A stretch of 64,000 nucleotides of DNA. Origin: DATMER01 sp963741305 (GTDB lineage Bacteria; Acidobacteriota; Thermoanaerobaculia; Multivoradales; UBA5704). The stretch lies in contig CAVUHL010000003.1 in assembly GCA_963741305.1 (NCBI GenBank), positions 62,001-126,000 of the forward strand, given 5' to 3'. Of this stretch, positions 23,717-32,500 are shown one piece after another (positions within the stretch are counted from its first letter, which is position 1; the number at the start of each line of letters is the position of its first letter). The position numbers and the translations under genes are program-made. The notes under the pieces were generated by a model. It was not told where the DNA came from and did no database searches. It worked only from the letters and a program-made list of their open reading frames with translations.

Positions 23717-24661
23717 TTACGGCGATACAGTGGCAAACAAACCCACGAACGGCAGGGCCGGCGGGAAGCAGCCGTTGGGGAATCTCGCCAGGCGGTCTCC
23801 AGCCTTCAGCCTTTCCGCTGCCTCACGGAACGCCGCAAGGAAGAGGCCGTAGGCCGCCCTCAGCCCTTGACGGGCATCCTTGCTGGCGGCGTGGAACAGC
23901 GGCGCGGGTGACTTCTTGAGCTTCTTCGGCCGCGTGTGCGGATGCTGGCTCAGGATGGCCTCCGGGCCGAGCGGCTCCCTGCCCGTGAGCTTCCTTTCCG
24001 CCGCGGCGTCGGACTCGATCTCGCGCACCAGCCCCGCCACCAGATCCCGATACACCTCCGGGCTGAGATGACGCCAGCAGGGTAGTTGCGAGAGCGCGAC
24101 AGTCTCTTCCGACGGAAAGCTTTCAGGCTTGGAGTCCTTCTTCTTCTTGCGCAGCCGGGCCCGGTACTCCTGGGTGCGATTGAACCAGGTGCCGTGAATG
24201 GGCTCGCCGTCGAGCACGGCCTTGATCATGCTGATGCCGGGCCACTCCTCGACCCGTGCTACGAGTCCATCCTTGACGCCCTGGGCAAGGACGTAGCGTA
24301 GACGATCGACTTGGGCCGCGGGTTCGTCGCTGACGGGGATCGACGTGTAGCGGTCGGACCAGACCCCGTCCGGCCAGTCCGTCAGGCGACCGACCTCGCG
24401 CGCCGCGTTGGTCTGGAAGTACCACATGAACTTCGCCATGCTCCTGGCGTCCGGAACCCACAGGAGCAGGTGGTAGTGCGACGAGAGGAATGAGAAGCCG
24501 CAGATCTCGACCGGGTAGAGCCTCTGGGCACGGCCGAGGACACCGAGGAGGATGTCGTCGATCACCGGGTCCGGCCGCAAAAGGTACCGGCCCTGGTGGG
24601 TGCGACAGGTGATTTCAACGAAGGAGCCTTCTTGCGGGATGAAGCGTGGTGGTCTTGACAT
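23717..24661 (-). CDS. RAYT: REP-associated tyrosine (Y1, HUH) transposase, copy 1
   Basis: 314 residues of the IS200/RAYT Y1_Tnp superfamily. The HUH metal motif is SSHYHLLLW (about 62-70); the catalytic Tyr candidate lies in LRYVLAQGVKDGL (about 128-140). The C-terminal extension (about 170-314) is characteristic of RAYTs rather than IS200 TnpA. RAYTs are single-copy domesticated transposases that act on REP hairpins. A nearly identical partial copy starts 921 bp to the right. Two REP-like elements in this window have the GTAG foot typical of RAYT substrates. Confidence 0.85.
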   Translation of the reverse strand: MSRPPRFIPQEGSFVEITCRTHQGRYLLRPDPVIDDILLGVLGRAQRLYPVEICGFSFLSSHYHLLLWVPDARSMAKFMWYFQTNAAREVGRLTDWPDGVWSDRYTSIPVSDEPAAQVDRLRYVLAQGVKDGLVARVEEWPGISMIKAVLDGEPIHGTWFNRTQEYRARLRKKKKDSKPESFPSEETVALSQLPCWRHLSPEVYRDLVAGLVREIESDAAAERKLTGREPLGPEAILSQHPHTRPKKLKKSPAPLFHAASKDARQGLRAAYGLFLAAFREAAERLKAGDRLARFPNGCFPPALPFVGLFATVSP

Positions 24662-24742
24662 AGTACCCGTGTAGAGACGGAAAACGGGTCCAAAATGTCA
24701 TTCCTGGAAACGCTTCAACATTAGCCCGGCACTTATCGCTGC

Positions 24743-25582
24743 CTAACGGAACGCCGCAAGGAAGAGGCCGTAGGCCGCCCTCAGCCCTTGACGGGCATCC
24801 TTGCTGGCTGCGTGGAACAGCGGCGCCGGTGACTTCTTGAGCTTCTTCGGCCGCGTGTGCGGATGCTGGCTCAGGATGGCCTCCGGGCCGAGCGGCTCCC
24901 TGCCCGTGAGCTTCCTTTCCGCCGCGGCGTCGGACTCGATCTCGCGCACCAGCCCCGCCACCAGATCCCGATACACCTCCGGGCTGAGATGACGCCAGCA
25001 GGGTAGTTGCGAGAGCGCGACAGTCTCTTCCGACGGAAAGCTTTCAGGCTTGGAGTCCTTCTTCTTCTTGCGCAGCCGGGCCCGGTACTCCTGGGTGCGA
25101 TTGAACCAGGTGCCGTGAATGGGCTCGCCGTCGAGCACGGCCTTGATCATGCTGATGCCGGGCCACTCCTCGACCCGTGCTACGAGTCCATCCTTGACGC
25201 CTTGGGCAAGGACGTAGCGCAGACGATCGACTTGGGCCGCGGGTTCGTCGCTGACGGGGATCGACGTGTAGCGGTCGGACCAGACCCCGTCCGGCCAGTC
25301 CGTCAGGCGACCGACCTCGCGCGCCGCGTTGGTCTGGAAGTACCACATGAATCTGGCCATGCTCCTGGCGTCCGGAACCCACAGGAGCAGGTGGTAGTGC
25401 GACGAGAGGAATGAGAAGCCGCAGATCTCGACCGGGTAGAGCCGCTGGGCACGGCCGAGGACACCGAGCAGGATGTCGTCAATTACCGGGTCGGGCCGCA
25501 AGAGGTATCGGCCCTGGTCGGTGCGGCAGGTGATTTCGACGAAGGAGCCATTTTCTGGGATGAAGCGTGGTGATCTTGACAT
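24743..25582 (-). CDS. RAYT transposase, tandem copy 2 with shortened C-terminus
   Basis: 279 residues, identical to copy 1 over most of its length, with a few substitutions near the N-terminus (for example ENGS versus QEGS). HUH (HYH) and the Tyr region are intact. The last 35 residues of copy 1 are missing because the repeat joins new sequence immediately after FLAAFR. Upstream DNA is also duplicated (both genes are preceded by the TACCCGTGTAGAGACGGAAA segment), so the event was a direct tandem duplication of about 0.92 kb. Confidence 0.85.
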   Translation of the reverse strand: MSRSPRFIPENGSFVEITCRTDQGRYLLRPDPVIDDILLGVLGRAQRLYPVEICGFSFLSSHYHLLLWVPDARSMARFMWYFQTNAAREVGRLTDWPDGVWSDRYTSIPVSDEPAAQVDRLRYVLAQGVKDGLVARVEEWPGISMIKAVLDGEPIHGTWFNRTQEYRARLRKKKKDSKPESFPSEETVALSQLPCWRHLSPEVYRDLVAGLVREIESDAAAERKLTGREPLGPEAILSQHPHTRPKKLKKSPAPLFHAASKDARQGLRAAYGLFLAAFR

Positions 25583-25690
25583 AGTACCCGTGTAGAGACG
25601 GAAAACGGGTTCGAAATGTCATTCCTGGGAATGCTTCAACATTTGCCTGGTACTTATCGGCCGTACTTATCGGCCACACAGTACCTGGGT

Positions 25691-25778
25691 TTGACCTGCC
25701 CCGCCGCGGGGGCGTATATTAACTAAAGTGTAGAAACCACGAGTGCATTGACATGTTGCAATCAGTCACCGGGATCGC
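25691..25778 (+). promoter_or_regulatory. Promoter and leader, copy 2 of the 88-bp direct repeat
   Basis: TTGACC (25691-25696), an 18-bp GC-rich spacer and TATATT (25715-25720), followed by the same leader as at 21946-22033. It lies about 105 bp upstream of the DUF11 surface-protein start and should be that gene's promoter. Confidence 0.7.
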
Positions 25779-25825
25779 CGACTGCGAAACGCTGATTGCA
25801 GAACCTCTGCACAGGGAGATCCGGC

Positions 25826-27214
25826 ATGTCCCGTCGTCCCATCCTTCGCTGTCTTCTCCTCGCTGCGTTCGCCACGGCCGGCACGGCCGCCGCGTCCAAT
25901 CTTTCGGTGACCAAATTGGACAGTCCCGACCCGGTGGTTCCAGGAGGAACCATCACCTACACCATCACCGTCACCAACTCGGGGCCCGGCAGCGCCGCCG
26001 ACGTCGTCCTCTCGGACCAGATCCCGGCGGACACGAGGCAGATCTCGTTCAACTCCCCGCCCGGTTGGTCGTGCATCGCCCCGACGATCGGTACGGTCAC
26101 CTGCGGCAATCCGTCGTTCGGTGTGGGCAGCGCCGTCTTCACCATGACGGTGGAGGCGTCGTCCGCCTTCATTACGGGCACAGTCATCACCAATACCGCG
26201 AGCGTCACGTCGTCCACGGTGGACCCCAATCCGGGCAACGAGAGCGCCACCACGACCACGACGGTGGCAGCCAACACGGGCGCGGGGGCGGCCTCGCTCA
26301 CCAAGAGCGACTTCCCGGATCCCGTCGTCGCCGGCACGGGCCTGTCCTATTTCCTCGTCGCCAGGAACGCCAGCGGTGGCGCCCTCGGACCGACGACGGT
26401 CACCGACGTCCTGCCGGCGGGCACTACGTTCCTGATGTTGAATCCGCCGCCGGCCGGCTGGACCTGCACCGCGCCTCCCGCAGAGGCCACCGGCACGGTC
26501 ACCTGCTCGACCGCCGTCTTCGCTCCGGGTGATTCGTTCCTCGGCTTCTCCGTCAGGGTCAACCCTTCGGTGCCAGCCGGCATGGTGCTGACCAACACGG
26601 CGGACCTGGTCGTCATGGACGGTACCCTTGGTGTCATCAACCGGGACGCAACGACGACGACGACCGTCATCACGCCGGGGGCGATCGTCTACGGAACCAA
26701 AGCGGTTTCCAGCGGATCCCTCATGCCGGGAAGCGCGCTGACCTACACCGTCGTGCTGACCAACAACGGCGACTCTCCTCAGGGGGACAACCCGGGCGAC
26801 GAATTCACGGACGTGCTGCCGGCCAGCCTGACGCTGGTCAGCGCCACGGCGACCTCGGGCACGGCTACGGCCAACATCGCCAACCGCACGGTGGCCTGGA
26901 ACGGCTCGATCGCGTCCGGGGCCTCGGTGACGATCACCATCAACGCCGTGATCGACCCCGCGGTCCCGCCGGGCACGACGATCACCAACCAGGGGACGAT
27001 CTTCTACGACACAGACGTCAACGGCGCCAACGAGTCCTCGACCGGCACGGACAATCCGGCGACGCCCAACGCCAACCCCGATCCCACGTCCTTCGTGGTG
27101 CCGGTAGCGACGCCGATCCCGACCGTCAATGAGATCGGCCTCATGCTGCTGGCGCTGCTGCTCGCCATGGTCGGCGCCTGGACGCTGCGGCGCCGGCAGG
27201 GCGGCGCCTTCTAG
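25826..27214 (+). CDS. DUF11-repeat surface protein with IPTL-CTERM sorting signal
   Basis: 462 residues from ATG 25826 (RBS GGGAGA). Signal peptide about 1-24 (CLLLAAFATAGTAAA). Three DUF11/CARDB-like beta-sandwich repeats follow (about 25-140, 150-275, 285-410), each with TYTITVTNSG-type or equivalent strands and ending in NTA.V/NQGT segments rich in Thr and Asp. The C-terminus has PIPTVNEIG, a hydrophobic helix and LRRRQ, the IPTL-CTERM exosortase/archaeosortase sorting pattern. It is probably processed and anchored or released at the cell surface. No exosortase gene is in the window. Confidence 0.85.
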   Translation: MSRRPILRCLLLAAFATAGTAAASNLSVTKLDSPDPVVPGGTITYTITVTNSGPGSAADVVLSDQIPADTRQISFNSPPGWSCIAPTIGTVTCGNPSFGVGSAVFTMTVEASSAFITGTVITNTASVTSSTVDPNPGNESATTTTTVAANTGAGAASLTKSDFPDPVVAGTGLSYFLVARNASGGALGPTTVTDVLPAGTTFLMLNPPPAGWTCTAPPAEATGTVTCSTAVFAPGDSFLGFSVRVNPSVPAGMVLTNTADLVVMDGTLGVINRDATTTTTVITPGAIVYGTKAVSSGSLMPGSALTYTVVLTNNGDSPQGDNPGDEFTDVLPASLTLVSATATSGTATANIANRTVAWNGSIASGASVTITINAVIDPAVPPGTTITNQGTIFYDTDVNGANESSTGTDNPATPNANPDPTSFVVPVATPIPTVNEIGLMLLALLLAMVGAWTLRRRQGGAF

Positions 27215-27268
27215 GACACTCATCCGGAAAAGGAAACTCTTCGCGAAGGGTTGACAGGAGCCTCGGAC

Positions 27269-27571
27269 ATGACCATGGATGAAGCGCAGGAAGAGATCCG
27301 GCAGATGAAGTGGGACCTTCGGATCCTGAGCGACCAGGCGCTCAGGGTCGCTGATGCCCTTCCTCCCGAAGACCGGGAGCGGATCGCCGACATCGCGGAC
27401 CGGATCGCGGACGCGGCCCAGGACCTGATCACGGCGATCAACCAGGATGACGTGGACACCGAGGCCAAGATGGTCGCGCGAATGCAGGGCGGCCTCGCCG
27501 AGGTCCAGAAGCAGCTCAAGCTCATCGCCCGCGAGCTGAACGAGGTGGCAGATGGGCTGTTCTTTCATTGA
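27269..27571 (+). CDS. Small helical protein, unknown function
   Basis: 100 residues from ATG 27269 (AGGAG 10 bases upstream); an in-frame TTG at 27251 is less likely. Almost wholly alpha-helical and acidic, with heptad-like patterning (MKWDLRILSDQALRVADAL, IADIADRIADAAQDLITAI), suggesting a small coiled-coil or helical bundle. It follows the DUF11 gene by 54 bp on the same strand. No family recognised. Confidence 0.65.
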   Translation: MTMDEAQEEIRQMKWDLRILSDQALRVADALPPEDRERIADIADRIADAAQDLITAINQDDVDTEAKMVARMQGGLAEVQKQLKLIARELNEVADGLFFH

Positions 27572-27620
27572 CCCCCTCGGCCGGGCTGGCCATTCCGATC
27601 AATCTGGGTAGAAGATTGGC

Positions 27621-27773
27621 ATGCCATGTACGTTCATGATCCTCCTCTTCGCGACGGCCGCCGCTGCTTCCACGGTTCCTGCCCAGCTTGACGCGATCCT
27701 GAAGGACTACGGCGCCGATACGCCGGGGGCCACGTGCTCGTGGCGCAGGATGGGAAGATTCTCTACCGCAAGG
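27621..27773 (+). pseudogene. Serine hydrolase fragment, copy 1 (5' end only)
   Basis: The sequence matches the first 150 bp of the intact serine hydrolase at 33710, including signal-peptide codons. One base is missing (GGCCACGTG where the intact copy has GGCCAGCGTG), shifting the frame, and homology stops at 27773. About 40 bp of upstream DNA (from 27580) are also shared with copy 2. Confidence 0.8.
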
Positions 27774-27821
27774 GAGCGCGGCGTAAGATGAATCAAAAGC
27801 TTGAGTCATAGCGAGGTTTTC

Positions 27822-28757
27822 ATGCGTGACTGGCTGCTGCGGGTGCTGCGATCGGTTCCGGGAAGGATCGTGACCTTTCTCACGTTTCTGCTCTTCGCCA
27901 TCATCGCTCGGGAACTGCTCCTCGGTCTCGTCCGTGCTGCGACGGGATTGCGCCGCCCGCCGCCTCTCTGGCTATCGCCCCATACAGAATTTGCCGTGCG
28001 GCCGACGGGTATCGCCTACGCGTTCTTCGGTGCGGCGCTGATGATCGCCCTCGGCCTCGGCGCCTATCGACTGTTCGTCAGATGGCTGGAAGGCCGCCCC
28101 GCAAAGGAGATCGGCCGGCCCTTCGCTGCCGAGCTCGCCCTGGGTACTTCCTTGGGGGCGACTTTTGTGCTTGCAATAGCAGGTGTGCTGGCTCTTGGCG
28201 GCTGGCTTCGCCTGAGCTGGAGTGGTGCGTGGCACTTTGCCCTTGTTTCCCTGGCCATGGCTGCAACTGCAGCGGTCGTGGAGGAAATCGCTCTCCGCGG
28301 TGTCCTCTTGCGGATTCTCGAGGAGAAGCTCGGAAGCTGGGTTGCGCTGGGGTCGACGGCCTTGGTCTTCGGTGGGCTCCATGCATCCAACAAAGGTGCA
28401 ACTGCCTGGAGCACGATTGCCGTAGCGTTGTCTGGTGGCCTCGTCCTGGGCGCGGCATTCATTCTCACGCGTCGCCTCTGGCTACCGATTGGTATCCACT
28501 TTGGTGTCAACGCGACCCAAGGGCCCCTGCTCGGCGCCCCGGTGTCAGGACGCAAGGGGCAGGGGTGGCTCCATTCGGACCTCGTCGGGAATCCACTCTG
28601 GACGGGGGGCACCTTTGGTCTGGAGGGTTCGGCATTGGTGCTGCCAATGGGAGCCCTGCTGGGCTGCGTACTCCTTGCGCTCGCGTGGCGTCGCGGTCGA
28701 ATACAGCCAGCGCCTTGGCAGCGTACGGGGCGCCTGGGAACAGATCTATCGCGTTGA
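27822..28757 (+). CDS. CPBP-family intramembrane glutamic endopeptidase
   Basis: 311 residues from ATG 27822. Eight or so TM segments. The Abi/CPBP motifs are present: EEIALRG (about 154-160, catalytic Glu-Glu and Arg), FGGLHASN (about 185-192) and HFGVNAT (about 226-232). Rce1-like proteases of this family act inside the membrane; in bacteria they are linked to bacteriocin maturation, self-immunity or phage abortive infection. It sits between two broken copies of the serine hydrolase gene, so it may have been carried in with the rearrangement. Confidence 0.85.
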   Translation: MRDWLLRVLRSVPGRIVTFLTFLLFAIIARELLLGLVRAATGLRRPPPLWLSPHTEFAVRPTGIAYAFFGAALMIALGLGAYRLFVRWLEGRPAKEIGRPFAAELALGTSLGATFVLAIAGVLALGGWLRLSWSGAWHFALVSLAMAATAAVVEEIALRGVLLRILEEKLGSWVALGSTALVFGGLHASNKGATAWSTIAVALSGGLVLGAAFILTRRLWLPIGIHFGVNATQGPLLGAPVSGRKGQGWLHSDLVGNPLWTGGTFGLEGSALVLPMGALLGCVLLALAWRRGRIQPAPWQRTGRLGTDLSR

Positions 28758-28819
28758 AGGTTTGGCGAGACGCCAAGAGCCGGGCTGGCCATTCCGGTCA
28801 ATCTGGGGTAGAAGATGGC

Positions 28820-29518
28820 ATGCCCTGTACGTTCATGATCCTCCTCTTCGCCACGGCCGCCGCTGCTTCCACGGTTCCCGCCCAGCTTGACGCTATCCTG
28901 AAGGACTACGGCGCCGATGCGCCGGGGGCCAGCGTGCTCGTGGCGCAGGACGGGAAGATCCTCTACCGCAAGGCATTCGGCCTCGCCAACCTGGAAGAGA
29001 GGACGCCCATCACCACGGCCACCAACTTCCGGCTGGCGTCGGTCACCAAGCAGTTCACCGCCACGGCCGTGCTCCTCTTGGCCGAGCGAGGAAAGCTGTC
29101 ACTCGAAGATCCACTGTCCCGCTTCTTCCCCGTCTTCATCGGGGCCGCGCACGGGGTCAAGGTGCGCCATTTGCTCGGGCACACCTCGGGGCTCCTCGAT
29201 TACGAGGAGCTCATGCCGCCCGGCACCACGGTGCCGCTCAAGGACAAGGACGTGCTCGACCTGGTCGGCAAGCAGGACAGGCTCTACTTCGCGCCGGGCA
29301 GCCAGTTCCGCTACAGCAACACGGGCTACGCCCTGCTGGCCCTGATCGTCGAGAAGGTCTCCGGCCGGTCGTTCGCGCAGTTCCTCCAGGAGAACATCTT
29401 CGGTCCGCTGGGGATGGCTGGAACCGTGGCCTACGAGGAGGGTATCTCCAAGGTGGAGCGCCGGGCCTACGGATATAGTGAGAGAGAGGGCCGTTTCGAG
29501 CGTACCGCGCGCGGATAG
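28820..29518 (+). pseudogene. Serine hydrolase, copy 2 (3'-truncated)
   Basis: 232 codons nearly identical to residues 1-229 of the intact enzyme at 33710, including the signal peptide, SVTK nucleophile motif and YSNTGY. Homology ends after GRFERT, replaced by ARG and a stop. The last third of the fold, with the third active-site motif (HYGET in the intact copy), is missing, so it is presumably inactive. The STAND gene begins about 45 bp later. Confidence 0.85.
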
Positions 29519-29562
29519 TTGCCAGAGTTTTCCGAGTTGCGCAAGCTTTGGAATATGCGTTA

Positions 29563-32500
29563 ATGTGGTCATTCCCTCGTCTCAAACGCCCCACGGTCTT
29601 CATTGCCGCGCCCGGTGACCTGGCGCATCTGCGCCGTGCCACTGCGCGAATGCTCGGCGAAATGAAGTCCCGGTCAGCCGACGATCATGGCATTGTCCTC
29701 TTTGACTGGGTCATCGACATGGCCGCGGATGGATTCATGGATTGGATTCCGGCTCAGGGACAAATCCCGCTACCTTCGGACAAGCTGTGTCGCGCTGTCG
29801 TCTGCATGTTCGGAGAGCGGATAGGGACTCCGCTGCCGCCGGACTTCGATCTCACGGCGATCGGTGATCTCGCCGCATTCGCATCGGAGCAGCGTGTGGT
29901 CCACCCCTGGAATTCGGCGGTGGCGGAGAGCGGGGGATTCAGTCTCACGGGCACGGTGTTCGAGTTTCTGGCCGCGCTCCATGCCAATGCCGGCGGAGCC
30001 GCCAGATCCGAGCAGGAGCTGGGTAATCCACCGGTCCTGCTCCTGTTCGTCGGTCGAGAGGATCTGGATGGCGATCTCGATCCGCTCGACATGGGTTGGG
30101 GCAACTACCGGCTCGACGCCGAAGCGCGGGCGCGGTTCGAGTCCAGTTATCCCAAGGCGTGGCGCACGCAGTATGCGAAGTGGCAGAAAGAGGAGTACCT
30201 CCCGCAACTCGTCCAGCTACGCAATTTCTTTCGGTTCGTCCGGTCGCGGGGCATCGTGCCGCGTGTCGTTCGGGATGATCGGGAGGCCCAGGAGGCCATC
30301 CGCAGCTTTCTCGGCCGGTCGCTCAGGCTCGGAGCGGACGGCGCGAGGCGCGACCCCTTTCTCGGCCTCGAGGCGTTCGACGTCGAAGACCAGATGGTGT
30401 TCTTCGGGCGCAAAGAGGAACGCAACCGGATGATCGCGGCGTTCAAGGTGCTGTGGGACGACCCTGATCGGCCGACCTTCTTTGGCATCATCGGCGGCAG
30501 CGGGGTCGGGAAGTCGTCGATGCTGAAGGCAGGACTGATCTCCTCCTTGTGCGACTCCTTGTCGCCGGATCTCTACCGAGCCTGTATCGTCCGTCCTGGC
30601 GAAATACCGCAGGCAGGATTGACGACGTGGGCCGGAGGCAGGTGCCGGCGCACCGGCGACGCGCTGCAGGAGCTGGTCGCCCGCATTCTCGATGCACTCG
30701 AATGCGGTGAAGCAATCGAGCCCACGCAGCGGCGGCTCGCGACGGTTCGCGACGAGCACCGGGGCATGGAGGCATTGGAGATGGTGACCGCCTGTTTGCC
30801 CGCGGACCATCGCCTCTTGATCGCCTTCGATCAATTCGAAGAGCTGGTCGATCCATTGTCGGACCCCGATCTCGCGGCACGGTGGCATCCTGTGGTCGAC
30901 CTGATTCGGGCGGCTGCCCGGGACCGCCGGGTCGGCGTGCTCTACACGCTCCAGGAGAATCGCCAGGACAGCCTGGTCAGCAATCCGATCCTCGGGGAGC
31001 TGTTCAGGACGGGCGAGGCGAGATCGTTGAGCTTCCCGACGCAAGGGCTCGACGAGATCATTGGTGAGCCTTTTCGTTCGCAGGGCTTACAGCTCGAGCC
31101 CGCCCTCTCCCGCGAGCTCCACCGCCGGATCATGGAGTTTGCGGCATTCCAGGACTCGACGACCCAGGGCAGCCTGCTGCCGTTGGTCTCCGTGATGCTC
31201 AAGCGGATCTACACGGAGCGGGGCAGGATGCTTCAAGGCCACGACCGCACCCCTCTTGTTTCTGTCGGCGGGCCGCAAGCGTTGGAACGACCGGTGGCCT
31301 CGACAGGAGAGCACCCGGAGAACATGCCCGTCCTTCGTCTCGCGGATTGCGAGGATCTCCTCGACGTGGGCGATGCCATCGCCGAGTTGGCTCAACAAGC
31401 AATGGAGAGTGCAAAAACCATTTTAGGGCCGGTCTGGTCGGAAAGCGACCTCGGCGGGCTTTTGCGGACGCTCGTCCGGCGGCAAGGGCGCGACGATCGT
31501 CTGAGCCTTCCACCCGCGCCGATGCCATCCAAGGCCGCCGGCCGCCGCCTTGCGAAGGCCTTCCTGGCACGGCGGCTCCTTCTCCCGACCGAAGAAGGCC
31601 GCATTCGCCTGGTGCACGAGGCGCTCCTGCACCACTGGCCGCCGGCAGCCTCGTGGCTCGAAGAGGAACGCAGCCTGCTCGACGATTCGATTCTGCTCGG
31701 TCTGCACGCCGACGCATGGGACCGCGGCGGCCGGTCTCCGGAGCAGCTCCGCCCCGACGACCTGGAACGGGCTGCAATGCTGTTGCACAAGTGGATGACG
31801 AACCTGAGCCCGCAGAAGGGCTACTCCCTCAGCCCGGAGGATGCCCGGCTCCGTGACTACGGGCTCGCACTGCTCTCACAAGCCCATCCGCGCAAGACTG
31901 TGGATACGTCGACCTGCATGCATGTGGCCACCGCCTACAGCGAGTCGTCACTGGTTCGGAAGTATCTCAATCTCGATCGGGAGGTTGCTCATCTCGTTCG
32001 GGAAGACGGCCGCATGCCCTTGTTCAATCCGTGCTTTACCGGTGCGGAGGATCTGGTCGCCATGCTGCTCGGGGCAGGTGCCGATCCCGACACGCAAGAC
32101 AACGCCGGCTGGCGGCCTCTGCATGCGGCTGTGACCGAGGGCAACATCGGGGTGATCGAGCTTCTGCTGGAGGCAGGGGCGGCGATCGAATCTCGAGGTC
32201 CCAACGGCATCACACCGCTCGAAATCGCGGCGCGCGAAGGACGCGCCGAGGTTCTGACACTCATGCTGGAGAGGGGAGCAGATCCCGGTTCGACCACGAA
32301 CAGAGGCTGGACCCCTTTGCATACCGCTGTCGACAGAGGCCATCTTGCGGCCGCGAGAGCGCTGCTCGACCATGGCGCCGACATCCAGGCGCAGAGTGAT
32401 CTGCCTCTGGGCAAGGGTCCCGCGGCGCTCCACCTTGCGGCCCAGAATGGCTCGGTCGAGCTCGCCAAGCTCTTGATCGATCGGGGTGCGAATCTGGAAG

